Positions 39,464-47,456 of a DNA stretch of 64,000 nt are shown one piece after another; the first letter of the stretch is position 1; every line of letters starts with the position of its first letter. The DNA comes from Paracoccaceae bacterium. GTDB taxonomy: Bacteria; Pseudomonadota; Alphaproteobacteria; Rhodobacterales; Rhodobacteraceae. The notes beneath the pieces are model-generated. The model saw nothing but the letters and a program-made list of their open reading frames with translations. It had not been told where the DNA came from and did no database searches. The stretch covers positions 1 through 64,000 of the forward strand of contig JANQRE010000011.1 of assembly GCA_028284705.1 (NCBI GenBank), in the 5' to 3' direction. Both the position numbers and the translations under genes were made by a program.

Positions 39464-40228
39464 ATGACCCAAACCGTGCTCCCGCCCGTCAAAACTGCCA
39501 ACCCGCCCGTGGCCGAACAATTGGCCGACCTTGCTGCCCGCTATCGCAACGCCCGGGGGCTTGGCTTGCAAGTCCTTGGTGTGCTTGGAAAATCCGCCGA
39601 CAGTCTGCTGGATCAACTGCCGAATTCCGTGCGGGAGGGGCTCGACACAGCCACTCTTCGCGCGCTTGAGGTGGGGTTCGATGCCGCTTCGCTCTCGCGC
39701 GGACCACTGCCTGACACCGGCATATGGCTGACCCGCGCGATCACCGTTGGCTCCGGCGCGGCAGGCGGTTTTGGCGGCACACCGACCGCCCTGGCGGAGC
39801 TGCCTGTCACCACAACCGTCATTCTCCGTGCCATCCAGGGCATCGCGGCGGAGCATGGGTTCGACCCCGCCGATCCCGACACGCGGATGGACTGCCTGCA
39901 GGTCTTTGCGGCTGCGGGGCCCCTGACCGAAGACGACCAGACCGATATCGCCTTCCTGACCATGCGGCTGTCGGTGACGGGGGCCACGATGCAGGCCCTC
40001 ATCAAACAGATCGCGCCGAAACTGGCTCTGGTTCTGGGACAAAAACTCGCGGCGCAAACCGTCCCGGTCCTCGGTGCCGTCACCGGGGCCGCGATCAATT
40101 ACAGCTTCACCAGCTATTATCAGGAGGTCGCCCATGTGCAGTTTGCCTTGCGCAAACTGGCTGAGGAGACCGGTCGCGACCGCGCACAACTGATCGAGGA
40201 TTTCCGCCTCGCTCTGGAGCGAGACTAA
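39464..40228 (+). CDS. EcsC family protein
   Basis: A 254-aa protein resembling B. subtilis EcsC, whose biochemical role is unknown. Family marks are GGFGGTPTALAELPVTTTVIL, MRLSVTGATMQALIKQ and VLGAVTGAAINYSFTSYYQE, with amphipathic or membrane-associated helices. Start at 39464 is chosen for an ATG after the acetyltransferase stop; the frame is open 15 codons further. Its stop is 6 nt from the convergent ptsP stop. Confidence 0.85.
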   Translation: MTQTVLPPVKTANPPVAEQLADLAARYRNARGLGLQVLGVLGKSADSLLDQLPNSVREGLDTATLRALEVGFDAASLSRGPLPDTGIWLTRAITVGSGAAGGFGGTPTALAELPVTTTVILRAIQGIAAEHGFDPADPDTRMDCLQVFAAAGPLTEDDQTDIAFLTMRLSVTGATMQALIKQIAPKLALVLGQKLAAQTVPVLGAVTGAAINYSFTSYYQEVAHVQFALRKLAEETGRDRAQLIEDFRLALERD

Positions 40229-40234
40229 GGCCCT

Positions 40235-42490
40235 TCAAGACGATTGATCGCGCCCGGTGATCCACTTGATGACAGCTGGGCGCACGGATTGCGCGCCGCT
40301 CTCAAACGCCTCCTCAATCACCGCTTTCGCCTCCGCCAGGTCGGTCCGCCTGAGCAGGGACTTCACTGGACCAATCGAGGCCGGACGCATGGAGAGTGAC
40401 CGCATCCCGATGGCCGAAAAACACATCGCTTCAATCGGACGGCCCGCATCCTCACCGCAGAAACTCAGCGGCGTGCCGGTCGCATCACAGCGCTCCACGA
40501 TCTGTTTGAGGAATGACAGAAAGCTTACATTCAGCGTGTCGTAACGTTTCCGCACGCGCTCATTCTCGCGGTCAGCAGCAAAGAAGAACTGCTTCAGATC
40601 ATTGCCGCCGATGGAGATAAAGTCCGCCATTTCAAAGAATTGCCGGGGCGCGAAGGCAATCGAAGGGGTCTCCAGCATCGCGCCGATCTCTATCTTTTCC
40701 GGCAGCGGGTGGCCCAGTTTCCGCTCCCGTTCGATCTCGTCGAGCAAATGCTGGCGCGCCTCCCGGAACTCATCAAACTGTGCGATGAAGGGGAACATCA
40801 CCGTCAAAGGTCGCCCATTCGCAGCCCGGATCAGCGCCTGCAGCTGCATACGCAACACGCCCTTCTTCTCCAGCCCCACGCGGATTGCGCGCCACCCCAG
40901 GGCCGGGTTGGGTTCGTCCTGCGGCTTCATATAGGGCAGCACTTTGTCAGACCCGATATCGAGCGTGCGGAACACCACGCGTTTGCCATGGGCGGCATCC
41001 ATGACCCGGCCATAGATCGCCGCCAGTTCTGAGCGACGCGGCACGGTCGAGCGGACCAGAAACTGCAACTCGGTGCGAAAGAGGCCCACGCCCTCCGCGC
41101 CGGAATTGTCGAGCGAGGGCAGATCGGCCATCAGGCCGGCATTCATATGCAGCGAAATGATCTCGCCAGAGGTCGCCTGCGCAGGCTTGTCGCGAATTTC
41201 GGCATAGCGTGTCAGGGCTTGGGTCTGCATCGCAATCTTGTCGCGGAACGCGGTGGAGACGCTGTCCTCGGGGCGCAGATGCACGATCCCCTGATCGCCA
41301 TCGACGAGGATCGGATCGCCATTCAAGGCTTCGGTCAGGATGCGTTTCGCATTGATCACCAGCGGGATCGCCCAAGCGCGGGCGACGATGGCCGCGTGGG
41401 AGCCAACCGAGCCCTCTTCCAGCACAATCCCCTTCAACCTTTTGCCGTAGTCGAGCAACTCCCCGGGGCCGATATTCTTCGCCACAAGGATCGGGTTGTC
41501 CGGCATCTCGGCGCCCGTATCCTTGCCTTGCCCGGTCAGCAGCCGCAGCAGCCGGTTCGACAGATCGTCCAGATCATGCAGCCGTTCGCGCAAGTAAGGG
41601 TCCGGCACCTGCTCCATCCGCGCACGGGTTGCGGATTGCTCCTTCTCGACGGCGGCCTCGGCAGAGAGACCAAGCGCGATATCCTCCTCCATGCGTCGCA
41701 CCCAACCACGGGAATTGGCGAACATCCGGTAGGCTTCCATCACCTTCAGCTGTTCCTTGTCGGTGGAGGCTCCGGCGCTCGACAGCATCTCATCGACAGA
41801 ACCGCGCAGCGTTTCCATCGCTTCCTGAAGGCGTTTCAGCTCCGCATGGGGGTCCTCGGCAATCGGATTGGTCACCACCACCCGCGGCTCGTGCAGATAA
41901 ACACGACCCTCGGCAGCGCCTTCCTGGCCCGTGCCACCCCGGAACAGCGCCGGTTGCGTGTGCAGCGCCTTCAACGCCGCGCCTTCGCCGACGAACGCGC
42001 CCAACTCGGTCATCTCGGCGACCACCATCGCCACGACTTCCAGCGCATAGACCTCGTCTTCGGAATAGCTGCGCCCATCTTTCGATTGCACGACCAGCAC
42101 ACCCAAGGTTTCGCCCAGGCGCTGCACGGGCACCCCGAGGAAGGCAGAAAAAATCTCTTCGCCCGTTTCCGGCATGAAACGGAACCCGCGTGCATTCGGT
42201 GCGTCTGCAGTGTTCACAGGCTGTTTGGTGCGCGCTACGCGGCCCACCAGCCCTTCGCCAATGCGCATCCGCGTCTGGTGCACAGCCTCGGGATTCAGAC
42301 CTTCGGTGGCGCACAGCTCCAGCGTGTCGGCATCGCGGAACAGGTAGATCGAGCACACATCCGTGCCCATCTGCTCGGCAATGATCTTGGTGATGCGGTC
42401 CAGCCGTTCCTGACCGGCCGATTCCTCAGCCATGACCGCACGCAGATGCCCCAAAAGCTTGCGCGATGTACTTTCCGTCTGTCGGGCCAC
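40235..42490 (-). CDS. ptsP: Enzyme I of the nitrogen PTS (PtsP)
   Basis: EI-Ntr, a 751-aa phosphoenolpyruvate-protein phosphotransferase that phosphorylates NPr and so regulates nitrogen, potassium and carbon-storage processes rather than sugar uptake. A GAF domain occupies about 15-165, the linker follows, the phosphohistidine is H365 in GSVGSHAAIVAR, and the PEP-binding barrel has GLFRTELQFL, DIGSDKVLPY and the catalytic cysteine in LSFCGEDAGRP. NPr and EIIA-Ntr genes are not in the window. In related bacteria it commonly adjoins lysC; here a nickel/cobalt cassette lies between. Confidence 0.96.
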   Translation of the reverse strand: MARQTESTSRKLLGHLRAVMAEESAGQERLDRITKIIAEQMGTDVCSIYLFRDADTLELCATEGLNPEAVHQTRMRIGEGLVGRVARTKQPVNTADAPNARGFRFMPETGEEIFSAFLGVPVQRLGETLGVLVVQSKDGRSYSEDEVYALEVVAMVVAEMTELGAFVGEGAALKALHTQPALFRGGTGQEGAAEGRVYLHEPRVVVTNPIAEDPHAELKRLQEAMETLRGSVDEMLSSAGASTDKEQLKVMEAYRMFANSRGWVRRMEEDIALGLSAEAAVEKEQSATRARMEQVPDPYLRERLHDLDDLSNRLLRLLTGQGKDTGAEMPDNPILVAKNIGPGELLDYGKRLKGIVLEEGSVGSHAAIVARAWAIPLVINAKRILTEALNGDPILVDGDQGIVHLRPEDSVSTAFRDKIAMQTQALTRYAEIRDKPAQATSGEIISLHMNAGLMADLPSLDNSGAEGVGLFRTELQFLVRSTVPRRSELAAIYGRVMDAAHGKRVVFRTLDIGSDKVLPYMKPQDEPNPALGWRAIRVGLEKKGVLRMQLQALIRAANGRPLTVMFPFIAQFDEFREARQHLLDEIERERKLGHPLPEKIEIGAMLETPSIAFAPRQFFEMADFISIGGNDLKQFFFAADRENERVRKRYDTLNVSFLSFLKQIVERCDATGTPLSFCGEDAGRPIEAMCFSAIGMRSLSMRPASIGPVKSLLRRTDLAEAKAVIEEAFESGAQSVRPAVIKWITGRDQSS

Positions 42491-42570
42491 AGCAGCCCTC
42501 CCTTCACTGTCGGGTTAACTATACGGGGGATTCTTTGGGATGGGGAGTGGGGTTTGCCTGACGGCCCAGA

Positions 42571-43509
42571 TTACCCCAGGACGCGCAGCAAAAGACCGCT
42601 TGCGATGACCGCAATCAGGGTGCCTGCCAAAATTTCAATCATCGGTATGATCCAGGTGAGTGCCGCGGACCCGCTGAGGGCCGTCATCAACCCCCCGCGC
42701 ATGCCGACCGCAGCAAGGCCCACCGCGATGGTGACCATGGCCGTGCCAAGCGCCATCACCACGGTTCCCGCAATGCCTGCGGGCAGGATGCCCATCTGCC
42801 AGGTGATGATCAGAAGAAAAAGCGCGCCGGTGCAGGGACGGATCGCGATGCCCCCAATAAGCGCAAGCGCATCGCGGAAGCTCTTTGTGTTCTCGATCTC
42901 TTCAAGGCTCGGGCCATGGCGGTGACCGCACTCACCGCAAGCGTCTCCATGGTCATGATGATGGTGGTGATCGTGGTCGTGATGATGATGTGCGTGATCA
43001 TGTTCTTCATGCGCGTTCTGCTTCATCGCTTTGCGCGCACCGCGCAGGACCAGCCAGGCACCAATCACGGCGATAGCACCATAGCTTATCGGCGCCATGA
43101 CATTGTCTGCAATTCCGACCATCTGCCCGCGTGCGAGGCCAAAGAGCAGAATGCCTCCGACCACTAGCAGGATCGCTGTCAGCGCTTGTCCGAGACTTGC
43201 CAGAAGGGCAATCACCGACAGCCGCAGCCACGGCACTTGCCGCCCGAGCCCGTAACCACCGATCAGAATTTTCCCATGTCCCGGACCAATCGCATGAAAA
43301 AAGCCATAGGCAAAACAGACGCTTAGAAGCACCGCAAGGGCACCCGCTTCACCCGCGCGCAGCGCCCGCAACCCCTGCGCCATCTCATTCTGAAAGGTGC
43401 GCTGTTCGCCAGCAGCCCAGGCGGCGAGTTGATCAAACCCGCCAGAGCCCCAGAACCACACCAGGAAAACAGCCGCAATCGCAACCGGAACAATCAGGAG
43501 TTTGGACAT
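42571..43509 (-). CDS. NicO-type nickel/cobalt transporter
   Basis: A 312-aa membrane protein of the NicO/RcnA superfamily. HAIGPGHGKILIGGYGLG carries the family HX4-like metal motif, a long histidine- and aspartate-rich cytoplasmic or periplasmic loop (about 150-180, with HHHHDHDHHHHHDHGD in its middle) should bind metal, and IRPCTGALFLLI follows in the second half. Uptake or efflux cannot be told apart from sequence; pairing with a DUF1007 protein favours uptake. The start at 43509 lies inside the end of the DUF1007 gene, a 16-nt overlap. Confidence 0.9.
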   Translation of the reverse strand: MSKLLIVPVAIAAVFLVWFWGSGGFDQLAAWAAGEQRTFQNEMAQGLRALRAGEAGALAVLLSVCFAYGFFHAIGPGHGKILIGGYGLGRQVPWLRLSVIALLASLGQALTAILLVVGGILLFGLARGQMVGIADNVMAPISYGAIAVIGAWLVLRGARKAMKQNAHEEHDHAHHHHDHDHHHHHDHGDACGECGHRHGPSLEEIENTKSFRDALALIGGIAIRPCTGALFLLIITWQMGILPAGIAGTVVMALGTAMVTIAVGLAAVGMRGGLMTALSGSAALTWIIPMIEILAGTLIAVIASGLLLRVLG

Positions 43510-44144
43510 GTCACCCGGATATCCGTGGCGAAGCGTTCGCCCATCAGCGGGATGTCGTTCTCCTCGAGATCGGCATTGGCATCGATCGTCAGCAGAAAGG
43601 CCTGCATCGCGGCCAGTTCGCCATCGATATCCGGTTCGATCCGATCGAAACTGCAAGCGGGGGCGCCCACGAGCCTCACGGGCAAGTTGACCTCATAAGC
43701 CGTGTAAAATGTGGGATCGAAGGCTTTCACCGACAGCGCCTCCGCCCCGATCACCGGGGTGCCGGAGACTTCACGCAGATGGGTCGAGACAAGCCGCCCT
43801 TTGATCATCGTAGCGGTCGGCTCCAAGGGACCCGACAGCGGCAGCACTTGGCCCTCAAGCTTCACTTCCAGATCGCCGTGATAACCTTCCACCCAGTTGG
43901 CATCAAACCCTTGGATTTGCGCTTCTTCTTCCGGCGTCAGAGAGCCGTCTCCGTCCTGATCAATCCGGTAATCCTCAGCCAGAAGCAGCGAATAGAAATC
44001 GTCGTAAGCCCATGTCACCTTCACATGGGTCAGCTGACCGGTCTCATCGAAAATGATCTCCAGCCCCGTATCGATGAAGATATGGGGGTGTGCCAGCGCG
44101 GGCACAGGCGCAGCAAAACACAAAGCGGCCAGAACATGTCTCAT
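43494..44144 (-). CDS. DUF1007 periplasmic protein, NicO partner
   Basis: A 216-aa protein with a signal peptide (MRHVLAALCFAAPVPALA) followed directly by HPHIFIDTGLEI, the hallmark of DUF1007. An EF-hand-like stretch DQDGDGSLTPEEE is present in the middle. The family is regularly encoded beside nickel/cobalt or other divalent transporters and is thought to present metal to them. The ATG at 44144 is used; the frame is open upstream into the lysC gene. Overlaps the NicO gene by 16 nt. Confidence 0.88.
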   Translation of the reverse strand: MRHVLAALCFAAPVPALAHPHIFIDTGLEIIFDETGQLTHVKVTWAYDDFYSLLLAEDYRIDQDGDGSLTPEEEAQIQGFDANWVEGYHGDLEVKLEGQVLPLSGPLEPTATMIKGRLVSTHLREVSGTPVIGAEALSVKAFDPTFYTAYEVNLPVRLVGAPACSFDRIEPDIDGELAAMQAFLLTIDANADLEENDIPLMGERFATDIRVTCPNS

Positions 44145-44223
44145 GGCTCGATAAATAAAGCAGGAATTGGGGCAGTTCAAACCGCCAAAACGCCGTCGCG
44201 CGATAATTTGCGCGTGATCGCGA

Positions 44224-45462
44224 TCAGGCGGCCTTTTCCAGCCCGAAACTGTCATGCAGCGCCTGCACCGCCAGTTCCATGTATTTGCGGTCGATCAGCA
44301 CGGAGATTTTGATCTCCGAGGTGGTGATCACCTTGATGTTGATCCCGTCATCCTTCAGCGCCTTGAACATCTGCGCCGCGACCCCGGCATGGGAGCGCAT
44401 GCCGATGCCCACGACGGAGACCTTTGCGACATCCGTGTCGGCCACCAGATCGTGGAAATTGACCTCACCGGCCTCTTTGGTGGCATGCATCGCCTTCTCG
44501 GCGCGGGCCACCTGATCGACCGGGCAGGAGAAGGTCATATCCGTGCGGCCCTCCTCAGAGATGTTCTGCACGATCATATCGACATTGACACCGGCCTCGG
44601 CGAGCGGACCGAAGATCGCCGCGGCAATGCCGGGTCGGTCGGCGACCGAGATCAGGGTCATTTTCGCCTCGTCGCGGGAATAGGCCACACCGGCCACGAC
44701 ATTCTTTTCCACGATATCCTCCTCGGCACAGACCAGCGTGCCCGCAGTGTCACTCATTTCTTCGAAGCTCGAGAGCACGCGAAGGCGCACATTATAGCGC
44801 ATCGCCAATTCAACCGAGCGGGTCTGCAGCACCTTGGCGCCAAGCGAGGCCAGCTCGAGCATCTCCTCAAACGCGATCTTGTCGAGTTTGCGCGCCTTGT
44901 CCTCGATGCGCGGATCGGTGGTGTAGACCCCGTCCACATCGGTGTAGATGTCACAGCGCTCCGCCCCAAAGGCCGCGGCGAAGGCGACGGCGGTGGTGTC
45001 CGAACCGCCCCGGCCCAGTGTGGTGATCCGCCCCTCGGGCGAGATGCCCTGAAAGCCCGCCACCACGGCCACTTTCATGCCTTCGTTGAATTTTGCGTCG
45101 AGATTTTCCGTCGGGATTTCCTCGATCCGCGCCTGCCCGTGCGCATCGGTGGTTTTCAGCGGCACTTGCCAGCCCTGCCAGGACCGCGCCGGGACATCCA
45201 TCTCTTGCAGGGTCAGGGCCATCAGGCCGGCGGTCACGTTCTCGCCGGAAGAGACCACGGCGTCATATTCGCGCGCATCGTAGAGCGGCGAGATCTCGTC
45301 CACCCAGCCCACCAGCTCATTGGTCTTGCCGGACATGGCCGAGACGATCACGATCACCTCATAACCATTTGCCACTTCCACGCCGACGCGTTTGGCCGCG
45401 CGCCGGATGCGGTCGAGATTGGCGACCGAGGTGCCCCCGAATTTCATTACAAGACGTGGCAT
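44224..45462 (-). CDS. lysC: Aspartate kinase
   Basis: First enzyme of the lysine, threonine and methionine branch: phosphorylates aspartate. The 412-aa monofunctional enzyme has the N-terminal VMKFGGTSVANLDRI, TLGRGGSDTTAVAFAAAF and the C-terminal tandem ACT domains (from about residue 265, MTLISVADRPGIAAAIFGPL, and VSVVGIGMRSHAGVAAQMFK) that bind feedback amino acids. Codes in the same direction as the DUF1007-NicO-ptsP genes but with 79 nt before the next. Confidence 0.97.
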   Translation of the reverse strand: MPRLVMKFGGTSVANLDRIRRAAKRVGVEVANGYEVIVIVSAMSGKTNELVGWVDEISPLYDAREYDAVVSSGENVTAGLMALTLQEMDVPARSWQGWQVPLKTTDAHGQARIEEIPTENLDAKFNEGMKVAVVAGFQGISPEGRITTLGRGGSDTTAVAFAAAFGAERCDIYTDVDGVYTTDPRIEDKARKLDKIAFEEMLELASLGAKVLQTRSVELAMRYNVRLRVLSSFEEMSDTAGTLVCAEEDIVEKNVVAGVAYSRDEAKMTLISVADRPGIAAAIFGPLAEAGVNVDMIVQNISEEGRTDMTFSCPVDQVARAEKAMHATKEAGEVNFHDLVADTDVAKVSVVGIGMRSHAGVAAQMFKALKDDGINIKVITTSEIKISVLIDRKYMELAVQALHDSFGLEKAA

Positions 45463-45724
45463 CTGCCCGGTCCTTCACTGATCCGCACGCCTCTTACGGC
45501 GCAGGGGGATGGAGGGCAAGGGGTTGGCCGGTGAATGGCGGGAAAGGACACCGGAGGTGCGACGCTGAATCCCATATGGCATTCGTTCTTGCGCCGCTGC
45601 CCTCACAACAATGCTCCATACCTCTTCCATTTTCAGTTTTCGGCCCAATCTCTAGTGAATATCGCTGGCGATCCCTCACAGCCGAGAGAAGATCGACCTG
45701 CGGCCATATCTTGAGGGACAGTAA

Positions 45725-46435
45725 ATGCGTGATGACAGTGGTTTTGCCGAGGATGTGTGGCTGCTGCCCGGCAGTGATGTCCGAATGTACGGTATCCCGT
45801 TCACCAATCGCTCCACAATCATCCGCCTGAAATCCGGCGGTTTGTGGGTGCATTCGCCGGGTGTTCCGACCGACGGCCTTTTTGAAGCCGTAGATGCGTT
45901 GGGCCCGGTCGAATATCTGATCGCACCCAATAAGATCCACAGCCTCGGCATAGAGCCTTGGAAAACGCGCTACCCCAAGGCGGCGGTTTGGCTGTCGCCA
46001 GAGTTCAACAAACGCCATCCCACGATCAAAGGAGATGGGATCATTGGCACCGATGCACCCATTCCATGGCAGGATGAAATCGATTTCCACATATTCAAGG
46101 GGAGTTCCTTTCTCGATGAAGTGATCTTCTTTCACAAAGCGTCCCGAAGCCTGCTGGTCACTGACCTGATCCAGAAGCATGATCCAGAGGTGCAATCCTG
46201 GTTTTGGTGGTGCGTGAAGAAACTCGTGGGCGTGCTTGGCAAGGAGGGCGGCACAGCCCGCGATCTGCGCAAGACCTTTCGGGACAAATCGGCGGCGCGA
46301 CAGAGCCGCGATCAGATCATGAGCTGGGATTTCGACAATCTGATCATTTGCCATGGCCAGTGTCTGCGGGGAGGCGCGAAAGCCTCGGTGCAGGACGCTT
46401 TCGCCTGGCTTGGACCGACAGCGTCGCCAGCTTAG
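45725..46435 (+). CDS. DUF4336 domain protein
   Basis: A 236-aa protein of the DUF4336 family, related to the metallo-beta-lactamase fold: WLLPGSDVRMYGIPFTNRST, LWVHSPGVPTDGL, YLIAPNKIHSLGIEPWK and LIICHGQCLRGGA are the recognisable blocks. Only some of the usual MBL metal ligands are present, so catalysis is uncertain. Function unknown. Divergent from lysC across 262 nt in which I see no gene or clear operator. Confidence 0.82.
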   Translation: MRDDSGFAEDVWLLPGSDVRMYGIPFTNRSTIIRLKSGGLWVHSPGVPTDGLFEAVDALGPVEYLIAPNKIHSLGIEPWKTRYPKAAVWLSPEFNKRHPTIKGDGIIGTDAPIPWQDEIDFHIFKGSSFLDEVIFFHKASRSLLVTDLIQKHDPEVQSWFWWCVKKLVGVLGKEGGTARDLRKTFRDKSAARQSRDQIMSWDFDNLIICHGQCLRGGAKASVQDAFAWLGPTASPA

Positions 46436-46517
46436 ACAACGGACAGAGTATCGAACGCGCCCGTCCAGTGGCTCATCCGAACCGACGCAAGATCATCCAA
46501 ACAGCGCCCGCGACGCG

Positions 46518-47327
46518 CTACCCAAACTGCCCGGCGATAAAGCGGCGGGCTTTGTCGGTTTGGGCGGCGTTGAACATCTGTTCCGTCGGACCGATCTCCA
46601 AGAGCTCGCCACAGTGGAAATAGGCGACGCGATCGGCGATGCGCTTGGCCTCCATCATCGAATGGGTGATCACGACGATGCTGTGATCGCGGCTGAGATC
46701 AAGCATCAATTCTTCGATCAGCGCTGTGGCTACCGGATCGATGGAGCCGGTTGGTTCATCCATCAGCAGCACCTCGGGGTTCACCGATAGCGCGCGGGCG
46801 ATGCAAAGACGCTGCTGCTGCCCGCCGGAGAGAGCGTCGCCGGACATCTTGTAGAGCCGGTCCTTCACCTCATCCCAGAGCCCCGCCCGCCGCAGGCAGG
46901 TTTCCACATGCGCGTCCATCTCGGCGCGCCCATTCACCAGCCCGTGCAGACGCGGCCCATAGGCGACATTCTCATAGATCGAGCGCGCGAAAGGATTGGG
47001 TTTCTGCGCCACCCAGCCGAAGCGGCGCCGATGCAGCGGCGGATCGATATCGGGTCCGTAGATATCCTCACCATCCATGCGAATGCAGCCCTCGATGCGC
47101 ACGTCACGCGTGCCGTCATGCATCCGGTTCAGACATTTCAGTGCGGTGGTCTTGCCGCATCCGGAAGGCCCGATAAAAGCAAGGATTTCAGAGGGGTAGA
47201 TGTCAAAACTGACATCTTTCAGCGCATGGGCGTCCCCATACCAGAGATTGAGATGGTCCACTTGCAGGACCGGCGGGCGGTTCTGCGTGGCGGCAACGGC
47301 AGAGAGATTTGGCAATGTGTCGAGCAT
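46518..47327 (-). CDS. pstB: Phosphate ABC transporter ATPase PstB
   Basis: A 269-aa ABC ATPase closest to PstB. Walker A GPSGCGKT is at 53-60, TTALKCLNRMHD is the PstB-specific extension, and LSGGQQQRLCIARAL, the Walker B LLMDEPTGSIDP and VVITHSMMEAKRIAD follow. The start at 47327 follows AAAGGA. No pstS, pstC, pstA or phoU adjoin it, so this is an orphan that either serves permease genes elsewhere or has a regulatory use. Paired repeats resembling a Pho box lie about 80 nt upstream. Confidence 0.88.
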   Translation of the reverse strand: MLDTLPNLSAVAATQNRPPVLQVDHLNLWYGDAHALKDVSFDIYPSEILAFIGPSGCGKTTALKCLNRMHDGTRDVRIEGCIRMDGEDIYGPDIDPPLHRRRFGWVAQKPNPFARSIYENVAYGPRLHGLVNGRAEMDAHVETCLRRAGLWDEVKDRLYKMSGDALSGGQQQRLCIARALSVNPEVLLMDEPTGSIDPVATALIEELMLDLSRDHSIVVITHSMMEAKRIADRVAYFHCGELLEIGPTEQMFNAAQTDKARRFIAGQFG

Positions 47328-47456
47328 GGCGACGTTCCTTTGCTGAAACGGGTCATGCTGAGTATGAAATTGCATCCGCGCGCAGAATTTGACCTGCCGC
47401 AAATTTCGCAAGTCTTCATAAAAACTTCACAAAACCGGAGTGCTGGTCTCTGGTGG

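Noticed and set aside
41147-42925. 592-codon plus-strand frame opposite ptsP
   Set aside because: A shadow of ptsP: no family similarity, unusual composition, and ptsP has all its catalytic motifs.
44254-45534. 426-codon plus-strand frame opposite lysC
   Set aside because: A shadow frame; lysC on the other strand is complete and well conserved.
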